From Ecdyonurus torrentis (taxonomy: Eukaryota; Arthropoda; Insecta; Ephemeroptera; Heptageniidae), in NCBI GenBank assembly GCA_949318235.1, contig OX439131.1:41248693-41312692 (forward strand): a stretch of 64,000 nt of DNA, written 5' to 3'. The position numbers and the translations under genes were made by a program. The notes beneath the pieces are model-generated. The model saw only the letters and a program-made list of their open reading frames with translations, had not been told where the DNA came from and did not search any database. Below, piece by piece: positions 54,546 to 64,000 of this stretch (positions within the stretch are counted from its first letter, which is position 1; each line of letters starts with the position of its first letter).

Positions 54546-54992
54546 GTAAGTATCAGACTTGGTCACGTTAATGATTTTTTCTTGTTGTAATTTCGTTTCG
54601 TTACTCACTACTTCACGAAAAAGTGATGACACTACGTTACACGTAACATTTTTTGAAAAGTAATGACACTACGTTACTCACTACTCTTAAAAGTAGTGAA
54701 GTTACTTTTAAAGTTACTTTACTTTATTTACTTTAAATAAGTACTTAATAAATGATAATATTGTCAAAAACTTGTTAAAAAGATTTTTGTAATTTTCTGA
54801 TAAATTATACATTTAAATCAAAATCATAGAAGTGATTTTGAATTACTATATAATGATGAAAGTATATTTATGTACTTATAGATTTAATTAATTAATTGGA
54901 AAGTTTTTACCTGTCGATAAGACAATGTCTTGATTGGGACTTGGATTGGTGTATAGCACAATAACACCATATGGCAAGCAAGCAAGCAAGCA

Positions 54993-55043
<51 letters not shown>

Positions 55044-55240
55044 GAGAAGCTTATTTCTTTCCGTTCTGGAAATATTAGAAAGTAGTGTCGTTACATGGCA
55101 AAAATTACTTGAAAAATTAATGCCTTACCGTTACTCGTCACTGCTACCAAAAAGTAATGACGTTACGTTATTTTTTAACAAAAAAATAGTGAAATTAGGT
55201 AACGTCGTTACTTGTAACGCTGTTACTGCTTAAATCAAGC
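54546..55240. mobile_element. Decayed hAT-like repeat region
   Basis: Both ends are dense in GTTAC/GTAAC motifs: ACTACGTTACACGTAACATT at the left and AACGTCGTTACTTGTAACGC at the right. Sequences with AGTAACG and CGTTACT at their termini are typical of some hAT families (recalled). A tetranucleotide repeat and a poly-A tract interrupt the middle. No transposase frame is visible. Confidence 0.4.
54972..55041. repeat. (AAGC)n joined to a 45 bp poly-A
   Basis: About six AAGC units run directly into a long poly-A tract. It lies within the decayed hAT-like region. Confidence 0.9.
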
Positions 55241-56201
55241 ATTACTATTTTTGTTTTTCAAACGTTGTCTTAAAATAAGAGTTCATTTGTTTTCAATTTA
55301 TATTATTGAATAAGTGGTACCTTATTATAATAATTTATTTCTTATTTAAATATTATAATATCAACACTTTTACAATTTACGTCGTAAAATTTTGTTTTAT
55401 TAAAAAAAATTGCAAGTGTAAGTTAGTGTGACAAGTTGAGTTATTACAAAGAAGTGTATAGTTGAAAATTTAATTGTTCTGTAGAAGTTTTTTTATGAAG
55501 TTAAAAAAAAATAATAATAAAAAAATAAAACAGAAGTGTGTCTTGCACGTTTCAGTAATTTTTCTCATTTTTGCGCTAAATATTTTAAACTTTTTTTTTC
55601 TTTTTTTCCTTTTAAACTTGCATCTATGTTTTCCACGTTTCATTTGAGTTTTTTTTTCTTTTCTGCTTTCTTTTCTTTTTACTACGAAAGTTTTTTTATA
55701 TTCTTATTCTTAATAAATATAAAAATATCTTACAAAACTGAGCTAATAAATATGAATGTTTTTATAGTTCCTATATCTAGCAACTTATATATTTTACCAC
55801 TTTTTTTTTCTTTTCTTATTATTTTTTTTTATATAACTTTTTCAATAAAAATTACAATTTATTTAGGTTTGCATAAGTTAAAGAAATGTATAAATATATT
55901 TTTAAGAGTGTAATAAAGTTTCCAAAATTTGGTAGATATGAGACATTATGTCACAGCAAAAGTGTCAACGAAATAAAAACTATACGCAGGTTATTCTTTC
56001 TTTATCATGTGTCTTTATTTTACATCTTCTTTAACGTTTTTTCTTTTTCTCGTCTGCCTCTGCCTGCATGCGTTTCTCATTCCCCTTTCGTATAATAGCA
56101 AGCAAGAGTGAGAGAAATAAAATGACGGCTTGACAAAAGCCTTTCATTCTTCTTTTTCTTTCCCTTCTATTTTACTTTTTCTCTTATTTTTTGATGACAA
56201 T

Positions 56202-56206
<5 letters not shown>

Positions 56207-56241
<35 letters not shown>
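56207..56241. repeat. (GA)n microsatellite
   Basis: About 34 bp of GA. Confidence 0.9.
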
Positions 56242-56243
<2 letters not shown>

Positions 56244-56975
56244 CTCGAAAATGAGAAATCATGCTAGTATTGTTCGTAAATTTTACGCAACTTCCACTTT
56301 AAAGATACAAAATGTGTTAAGTATTGTTCATAAGCTCTACACAACTTTTTTTTTCTTCTTTAAAGCCCAATTGTTTGTCAGGTAGAAGCTAAATTTTTGA
56401 GAGTATAAATAATATAGAAGTTAAAGTATAACTTTACGTTACTTATTTTCCGTGCTCTATTTGAACCATTACTTTAAAGTTTCTTGTTTTCAAAGTATGA
56501 TATATATTTTTTACGTGTTTCAAGCTTTTAGATATTATAGCCTTGAGTCAATATATAATACGTATTCCACTTTCAAATAATCCTCTTTAAAGCTGAACAT
56601 TATTTACGGTATGATCAGCTCATCAAAAGTTGTAACGGTAGAAAAATCTAATTTTTTTAACAAAATAATTTATAAGGACGAGAAAAAAAAATTAAATATC
56701 TAAAAATATTAGTGAATACATTTTTTGGCAAGCTTTAAAATTTTAAAACAATAATTCCTCATACATCTCAATTTCATTAACATTATCTACTTTATCTGAC
56801 GTTAACAGTTTCTGAAATTTTTATCATAGATAAATGTCATTAACTTGCAACTGGCACAAAATTTATTGACGACTTTTTAAAATTATAGAGATACGAGCGT
56901 TCTTAAATCTGCCATTGCATGCTCCTGTAAATAAAAAAACTCAAAATGAGAGGGGACATTATTATGTCGTTCTTT

Positions 56976-57171
56976 TCGCGTCAAAATGAAGCTTCTACAC
57001 ATTACAAATTTCCAAAGAATGAACGATCTACACTTTACAAAGTTGCAGCTACCTGGAGCTTCTGCTATATAAAACAAGTGTGAATTCACTATGTATCCGC
57101 AAATTTGTAAAGTGTACAACGGCCATTCTTTGGAAATTTGTAAAGTTTATAGAATCTTCATCTTAACGCGA
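56976..57171. mobile_element. Palindromic MITE related to the 11.5 kb repeat
   Basis: TCGCGTCAAAATGAAG at the left and CTTCATCTTAACGCGA at the right are inverted. The arms contain TTACAAATTTCCAAAGAATG and a diverged inverted copy. The strings TCTACACTTTACAAA and GCTACCTGGAG also occur at 11.55-11.64 kb. Confidence 0.6.
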
Positions 57172-57621
57172 GGAGATTGATATTGTAAATGAAAGGTTAT
57201 CAATTATTTTATTTGTTTGTAAAATAGACCCAGAATATTGTATTCCTCTGTTATAAAATTGCGTTTTTAAGGGACATAAAATAATGCGCATCTTATTTGT
57301 CATTTATGACAAACAGGACGCAAAAAAAAGCAGTAGAGAAATGATAATAATATATTAAATGGTTTTTATTATATAGAGGCCAAAAAAGATACAAACCCAC
57401 TTAGATGGTCCTCTGATTTTCTTTTAACAATATGCACTAGTCAGAGTATTTCTTCATTATATTTAAATTTTATACATAATTAATAAAGAAAAATTATAGT
57501 AATATATATTTTTAAATTAATTTCTAATACATAATATATAAATTTTAAGAGAGAAAATACCTTCTTGAAAATATGCTTTACAGTATTATATATTATCTGA
57601 CTGTTTAACAGTTAATATTGT

Positions 57622-57966
57622 TTAAAGGAATAGACCATAGAAAAGCATAAGCATTTATATCATAAACACTTGATGGGACTTACATAAATAACATTGCGTA
57701 GTTTGTCTCAAAACCCAACAGTAGCCCATAGCAGTAATCAGAAAATTCAATTTATGCAACCCGCACAACATTTTCATACTAATTTTTATATGTTTCTGAC
57801 GTCATAAACATGAATTTTCACGCAAATTGCATACTTTACGTTTTTTTCAAGCTCTCTCGTGGTGCTACATTAACATTCTGGTAAAAATTGTAATCAGTTT
57901 TGAAGATCTCATTTCGTGTTTATTTATTAAAAGGCACATGTTGTTTTATGTGGTATTTGGCTTTAA
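57622..57966 (+). mobile_element. TTAA-bounded MITE, copy 6
   Basis: Starts TTAAAGGAATAGACCATAG and ends GTGGTATTTGGCTTTAA. Landmarks match copies 1 and 2 closely, including TGACGTCATAAACATG at 57797. It ends about 300 bp before the last dpr coding exon. Confidence 0.75.
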
Positions 57967-58269
57967 TATAAGTGATATTTCATATCAGGAAATATTAATA
58001 TAATTTACTGTATTTTTGTTTTGTTTTATGTATGTAGTATTTTGACTTGATCTACTCTATAAAGACATGTATAAAGACATGAAACGTATAATAAAATCTT
58101 ATATAAATTTTAATCTAATTAATAATTTTGGCATTCGTCGAGTTAACAAAATATTCTATTATACTACTTAAAACAAAACAAAAAGTAGTGTTAAAGATGC
58201 TGTTGATACATGATGATATTATTACAACGCTTAATTTACACCAAGTATTTCCTTTTTTTTTTGTTTTAG

Positions 58270-58370
58270 GAGAACACCCTGCGGCGATGCAACACGGTGG
58301 CCAGCTACGTCTAGAGTACCCCCTCAGCGCGTGTCTTCTCAGCGTGTTAGTCACCATTCTCGGCTCCTGA
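58270..58370 (+). CDS. dpr: dpr last coding exon: GPI-anchor signal and stop
   Basis: Follows ttttag; its first two bases complete the Gly codon begun at 51803, giving LN-GEHPAAMQHGG across the junction. 32 whole residues follow, then TGA at 58368-58370. GEHPAAM is a conserved Dpr motif just after Ig2. The tail ends in a hydrophobic run (CLLSVLVTIL then GS) with no charged cytoplasmic segment. This is the expected layout of a C-terminal GPI-attachment signal, cleaved in the ER. The omega residue would lie upstream among the small residues before this run; its position is inferred only. The high GC content of the exon matches exon 51635-51803. Confidence 0.92.
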
Positions 58371-59160
58371 GTAAGCCAGTAAAAACATCAAAACATCGGA
58401 ATTTAACAAAGAAAGAAAGAAAAATAAAAAGATCAAAAAAAAAAAAAAATTTCAACTGGACATAACTTTTTTAAAAATATATTATTAATAATTTTAAAAA
58501 AAATTGACTATAAAAAATATTTAATATAATTGTGTATGTAAACCAAAAAAATTTAAGAAAAAAAAATAATGTAATAATATAAGTTTTATTTTCAATGTGA
58601 TCATATTTGTAGGTAAAAAAAAAGAAAAGAAATGTTATATAAGAATTTAAATAATTATTGTATATAAAAAATTAAATACTAAGATAAAAAAAATTATATA
58701 TAGCAAAATTAAATGAAAAAAGGAAATAATAATAAAAAAATAATAAAACAGCAAACAGCAATGAACTTGTTAATGAAAGTGAAGTGAATAAAGTGGGAGA
58801 GATTAAGATGGTGCTATATATATAAAAAAATTCAATAATGAAGAAGAAAAAAAAAAGAGAGAAAGAAATAAAAATACAAACAATCATATTTATTTGTTGA
58901 AATAAGAAAAAAAAATACTACCATGTAAAAAAAAAGAGATTAAATAATATTTAATGAACTTAAAGGTTTGTTAGTGTGCAAAATGTTTTGTTTTAATGAA
59001 GAAAAAATGTTGTTCTTTATATATATATAAAAACGTACTGAGTGTTTATTAATTCAAGTGTTTGTGGTTGGAACTTAAAATAATATCAAAAGTAACCCAC
59101 AGCGCCATTTCTAACCCCAGTGGTCACCTACTCTACTAACAACTATGAATATAAGTGCAG
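58371..59160 (+). other. dpr: Probable dpr 3' UTR, A-rich
   Basis: Directly follows the stop codon. It is A-rich with many short poly-A runs. Several AATAAA strings occur; one at 58787-58792 is followed by a G/T-rich stretch (gtgggagag), a plausible polyadenylation site, but base composition makes such strings common. The end of the transcript cannot be fixed by eye. Confidence 0.4.
59103..59160 (+). other. Candidate alternative exon with strong donor
   Basis: A GC-richer patch between an acacag at 59102 and a perfect cag/gtgagt donor at 59161. It is 58 bases long and starts with two bases that would complete the split codon left by exon 51635-51803. The continuing frame has no stop for its 18 codons. 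This could be an alternative C-terminal exon, a 3' UTR exon, or chance. Confidence 0.25.
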
Positions 59161-59280
59161 GTGAGTGTTGTTTTTTAATTTATATTATACTCATGTCTAA
59201 TTTTTATACAGACGCACATAAACACACACATAACACACACAAAAAACACACTTTTTAAATTTTGTTTTCTTTTGTTTTCC

Positions 59281-59286
<6 letters not shown>

Positions 59287-59356
<70 letters not shown>
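59287..59356. repeat. (AT)n microsatellite, about 70 bp
   Basis: Alternating A and T downstream of the dpr gene. Confidence 0.95.
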
Positions 59357-59361
<5 letters not shown>

Positions 59362-62300
59362 CATTTCAACACATGACATTACAATAGGTGCTATATAATG
59401 TATAACGTATTTTATTTAATATTTTAAATCAGTCCATTCAATAAGACCCACAATTTGCATATTGCTGTTATGTCATAATAAAATAGATACGTACTCTATT
59501 GCTTACGTGATATTAATTGGTTGTTTGAATAAATTGTTATGTCAATGAGTATTTACAAAAAAGTTACCCATTGTCTATCACATGTTACTTTCATCCAATC
59601 AAATTGAAGAGTATATACATTCAGCTTTTATGCAACCTATATTTTAACATAATTTCATTTTGTCAAGTTACTTTAAATAAAGATAACTTTGTAAATTTGA
59701 TGCAACAAAAAATCGAATCAAATCAAAACTAGAAAACATTTTGAGATATTTTGATTTTCTTTACGCAGCATTTTTTTTTTTTATTAGAAGTATTATTAAA
59801 TAATTTAGGAATTTGCTTTAAAAATAAATCTTTGTACGGCATTAAAAAACGGAACTATAAGCACATCATGTGTTTATTTTTTTGTTTTCTCTCGTCATTT
59901 GCTATCCTGATTGCTATGCTAAAAAAATAATAATAATAAAAAAAATTGCAATAACACAAAATAATAAACAGCAAAATATTTTTTGATGACGTCAGAGACT
60001 AACTTTAATTTTAATGATATCTAAATTAATTTAAAGAACTCATACTAACAGTAAAAAGTAATCAAAATAATAATAATAGACATTCATATGTTTATAAAAA
60101 AAAGCTACCCGTTTGATACCTATTCTTGGCAACATGTTGTATTGTGTTTCTGATTTTCTTGCATGTGATAAAGTAAATCATAACAATAGTTTAAATTTAA
60201 ACATATAGTTGTAGTAACTGCATAATAATTGCATTTACCACATATCTAGTGATATTGTATTTTGTCAATGCATTTGTGTTATTATTTTAATTGTTCTACT
60301 CTGTAAAGACATGGAACTTAATAAAATATAATTTTATATCTTTCATCTAGTAGCTAAAACGGAACGTATATCAATAAATGTGAAATCATAATTGCAAGTC
60401 ATTTTTAGTTAGATTAGTATATTTTTACGGAAAAATTCCATAATAATTTTGCTCTTTGTCATACTTTACAGTTTTATTTTTTATCGTATTTACAAAAGTA
60501 AAATTAAACCAATGGAGTATACACAAGTATAAAAGTTAAAATAAGTATAAGAATATTTTAAAAATATTTTTTTATTAAGCAATTCTCTGTCATTTCTAAC
60601 ACATAAAAACATGAACATACAAGTTATTAATATATGTAGATCATACGCTCTCTCTCTCTCTCTCTCTCAGATAAACATTGCAAACTTTTTTTTTTTTTTT
60701 TTTTTTTTACAAAAAAAAAATTATATTAAGTATTCTATACAACCAAATGTTACATTTTGTAATATAAACATGTCTAGCAAAATATACAGGTCTAAAATAA
60801 AATAAAAATTTAAAAAAAAAATTACTCTATTTTTGTGTTTGTCCTACATATTATATATACATACAATAATGTTAACGCAGTGTTGAAAGTCATATAATTT
60901 CTTATTAAAAATACAAAACATGGTTATTAATAATTAAAAAGCTTTGTGTACGTGAACATACATGAATTGATAACTTATTATACTATAAAGTAAACAACGA
61001 GTTTTCATATATATTTAAAATTCGCTTTTGTTTTATTATAATAATATACGTACTGTACGTACATACATATGGAAAACGCAAAATATTTTATTGTATTACA
61101 CAATTTAACAGTATACATAAAAAAAATGTTAGACATCTAAAACTATAGTATAAATTTAATGTACATAAATTTTTCATGATAGGAATTATATATGAAACTG
61201 TGTTATTGTGTACTGATACGTTAACTATATTTTGTAATAACTTTCAACATTTTATGTAACTTTCAAGTAACTAAATTACGTACACTGAAAATGTAGTGTT
61301 TTTTTTTCTTTATTTAAAAGTAAATTACTACATATACATATAAAAAATATTTTTACTTTCGAATTAACTTTCAATTTAAATTCTTCTTTTCAATGCTTCC
61401 AGATGAAATTGAATTTATCAAATTAAGCAATACAAATGAAATTTTATATCATTCGATAGAGTTCTCTTTTTTTTAAAAATTAATTCAACACTATTGAATC
61501 TTCTACATGTTATAGTGTTAGTGAAATTTAATTTTAAAATATATTATCTTTTTTGGAGGTTATCGGTTTAAAAAATTCTTAATAAATTTCTATGGTTTAA
61601 AACACGTAAAAGTATGTCTAGTATTTCTCATTTAAATTTCTCCGAAATCGGTGTAGTAGTTTTCTCAAAAATTGCAAAATACGTGTTTTTCCCCATAAGC
61701 GTAATGTTAAATTAGGGGACCCTTAGCTTTCCCCGCGTCTCCCCGCGTGCTAAACCGATAAGCTCGATTATACGTATTTTTAAAAGTCACGTAACTATAA
61801 AGTAAAATCGTAATAAAACTTGTATTGGTATCCTTTTTCTTCTTTTATTGCATGTTTTGCTTATATTTTATTTATTTTTTATTTTGCAAATGAACCATAT
61901 AATGTCCTAAAATTGTAATATGCTTATTTACATTTTAGTTTACTAAAATCTTTAAATATAAATGGTCTAAATTATTTTCTTAACAGCTACTGTTGACCTT
62001 AAAGGCCTTTTTTTTTTTGTATTATGACATTTAAACAAAAAAAAATCTATATTTCCAATGAACTTTGACAACCCACCTTTGACTTTAGAGTGTTGAGTTA
62101 TAAATTTTTTGTAAGTGATGATTGAATCCCTTTCATTTCTTGTTGTTGTTGAAAATACAATTTTTTAAGCCAAAATTTAAGTATAATAAAGAAAATATAT
62201 TGTTTTTTTTTTCTTCTTAAGCTTGAAAAAAAAATCTCTGATTTTTTTTAATGAAAATTTATACTTATTATTAATGATGCTGCTATTAAAAGTTAATGCT

Positions 62301-62438
62301 CATTGTGAAATTTCTCCTTCTCTCTCTTTTAAAAACATTTGTGCAATTTTTTATGATTAAACTACTTTCAACATTCACCACTTGTGACTTGAATAATGTA
62401 CATTATACTTTCAACTGACACAAATTTGAAGAATTTTT

Positions 62439-62440
<2 letters not shown>

Positions 62441-62480
<40 letters not shown>
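62441..62480. repeat. (CT)n microsatellite
   Basis: About 40 bp of CT. Confidence 0.9.
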
Positions 62481-62483
<3 letters not shown>

Positions 62484-62988
62484 ACAAATGTAGTTAAGTC
62501 AATAGTCATAATTAATTGGTTCTATATTTAACGTAAAGCATATTTTGAATTATACCATTAATTTTCAAAATTACAATTTTAAAATTATTATTTCGTACAG
62601 TTAATTATAACTTTAATGTTAATTTAGCAATATACTTGTAGCTTAAAGGAAAAAAATATATTAAGTTAAGTATGCAATTAACTTGTGGTTGTAATATAAA
62701 TTTTTGCTCGTTGGTTTTTTAAGCTGAAAAAGATTTAACATATTATAGTTTACCGTAAGTGCGTCTATTTAAAGTATACCGCAACGTATATACAATTTTT
62801 TTTAAAGTTAATTACTTTCTAGTAGTTATATAAAGTCAATTTTTCCATAACAAAATCATTAACATCATAATAGGTTAAGTTATTGCATAATATAATTTTT
62901 ACATTTTGCTATTTCAATTAAATTAATTGATACAATAAGATATAAAACTATATATTTTTTTCTGAGTTTGGTAAGGTTTTTTTTTTAA

Positions 62989-63235
62989 TACATGCACGGA
63001 AAACATAAATTCAAGAAATTATTCAAATACAAATAAGTAACTCTTTAGTAGAAACCAATACCTTTTTTGAAAAAAGTTTAAAGAGTAACTCGTTAGTATA
63101 AACTTAATTTCTTTAGCGGTAAATAGTTAACTCTTTAGATCTTAAAAAGCTTAGTATGTATCTAACGAATATTATTTAAAAAAAGAGTCTAAATAGTAAC
63201 TCTTTAGATGATTTTTTTTCCGTGTGTAAATGTAT
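62989..63235. mobile_element. MITE with CACGGAAAA ends and internal repeats
   Basis: TACATGCACGGAAAA at the left and TTTTTTTCCGTGTGTAAATG at the right are inverted. The interior holds four degenerate copies of AGTAACTCTTTAG, near 63035, 63083, 63126 and 63195. No gene. Confidence 0.5.
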
Positions 63236-63965
63236 AAAGACTTCATATATTTAAAATACTTCATAACTTCTCTTATATAACTTTAAAATAAATTCAAAAT
63301 TAAAATAAATAAAAAATATAGCAAACTTATGAAAATCTAAAGTAAAATTGACCTGAAATATCATGGTAAATTCAATTTTTTCATCATTTTTTTCAGTAAA
63401 TATTATTAAAAAAAAAATCTAGCAAGAAATAATTAGCTCCATTGTTGATATGCTTATCATAACAATACAAAACGTATGCTTTAGTATAGTAAGCTGAAGT
63501 TGTAAGCTTACTGAATGCAACAACTTACAGAGCACTTAAGAAGTAGATGTACTATGAATGAAACTAATTGTATGTACAATTAAAGATTCCAATAAAAAAA
63601 AAAGTACTTTGAAAACTACTTGAACTTTAAGCTATAGAAAGTTATATCGTTAATCGATTTTAACTTTTTATTATTATTATTATTATTTTCTAAATGGGTC
63701 AGTACTAAACATAACTTAAGCCCCTCTTGGTAAATCCACTTGATCTGTATAAAGAACTCAATTCTGAAGCTATAACAATTTTGTTACGTAAGAAGTGGAC
63801 ATTGAAATGACGTGGGTTCTAAGCTGAGATTGGTTTGGCTTGTCCACTGACGCCTATGTATAGCATCCCAGGTATATATATATGTAAGGACCTTCTATTT
63901 CTCCTTCCCCCTGTTTTTCTCCTCTCACACATACTCTGGGGTATACAAGGGTGAAAACTAACCCC

Positions 63966-63968
<3 letters not shown>

Positions 63969-64000
<32 letters not shown>
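63969..64000. repeat. (CT)n microsatellite running off the window
   Basis: CT repeats reach the last base, so the full length is unknown. The 130 bp before it is GC-richer and unidentified. Confidence 0.9.

Larger units (their letters stand above)
51804..58269 (+). other. dpr: dpr intron D, about 6.5 kb, phase 1
   Basis: Bounded by gtaagt and ttttag. Contains a region of repeated GTTAC/AGTAAC motifs at 54.55-55.24 kb resembling a decayed hAT element, a tetranucleotide-plus-poly-A tract at 54.97-55.04 kb, a (GA)n tract at 56.2 kb, a palindromic element at 56.98-57.17 kb and a TTAA-bounded MITE at 57.62-57.97 kb. Nothing coding was recognised in 51.8-54.5 or 55.3-56.9 kb, which are T-rich and low in complexity. 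Confidence 0.8.
59161..64000. other. AT-rich DNA downstream of dpr
   Basis: No coding sequence was recognised. It contains AT, CT and T tracts, one MITE near 63.0 kb and a short GC-richer patch at about 61700-61760. Everything else is plain AT-rich sequence. Confidence 0.6.

Noticed and set aside
55536..55913. 125-residue frame rich in Phe, Ser and Leu, resembling a membrane protein
   Set aside because: It is T-rich intron sequence; hydrophobicity follows from poly-T content and there are no splice signals or family motifs.
58115..58357. 80-residue minus-strand frame
   Set aside because: Antisense to the last dpr exon; intron sequence makes up most of it.

Overview
This window is intronic and intergenic arthropod DNA carrying one recognisable protein-coding gene. 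The gene is the 3' part of a dpr (defective proboscis extension response) gene on the + strand. Dpr proteins are two-immunoglobulin-domain, GPI-anchored neuronal cell-surface proteins that bind DIP partners in insects. Five coding exons with consensus splice sites were assembled by eye: 15778-15986, 35026-35236, 42108-42235, 51635-51803 and 58270-58370. They join in frame into 272 residues ending at a stop codon at 58368-58370. The introns between them are 19.0, 6.9, 9.4 and 6.5 kb. The first exon starts inside a codon and has no signal peptide, so the 5' end of the gene lies upstream, probably outside the window. Wording in the loops and C-terminus resembles the dpr6/8/10 subgroup as I remember it.

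The organism is an arthropod, judged from the gene family, the long introns and the gene-poor, very AT-rich background. Crustacean, chelicerate or insect cannot be separated by eye. The DNA is full of (AT)n, (GA)n/(CT)n and long poly-A/T tracts, several of them 80-120 bp. These produce artificial open frames of Ile-Tyr, Leu-Ser or Arg-Glu repeats, which are not genes.

Layout: 1-15777 is upstream intron with a 1.36 kb long-inverted-repeat element, MITEs (short non-coding DNA transposons), a probable SINE and nested repeats. 15778-58370 is the dpr gene with four large introns. 58371-64000 is the 3' UTR and downstream AT-rich DNA, with a candidate alternative exon at 59103-59160 and a MITE near 63 kb. 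No tRNA, rRNA, CRISPR or intact transposase gene was seen.

The non-coding DNA holds several transposon-derived families. One is a family of about 340 bp bounded by TTAA (six copies), plus a foldback element with the same ends. Others are two copies of a 300 bp family bounded by TATAGGGTG, a hAT-type MITE with a perfect 8 bp target duplication, and at least six other palindromic elements. The palindrome TGACGTCA (a CRE core) occurs about 13 times, roughly forty-fold more than base composition predicts, and most copies sit inside these MITEs. I did not find a new multi-gene system. The observations most worth checking are this CRE spread, a MITE ending 42 bp before an exon, and the large hairpin-forming elements inside a neuronal gene.
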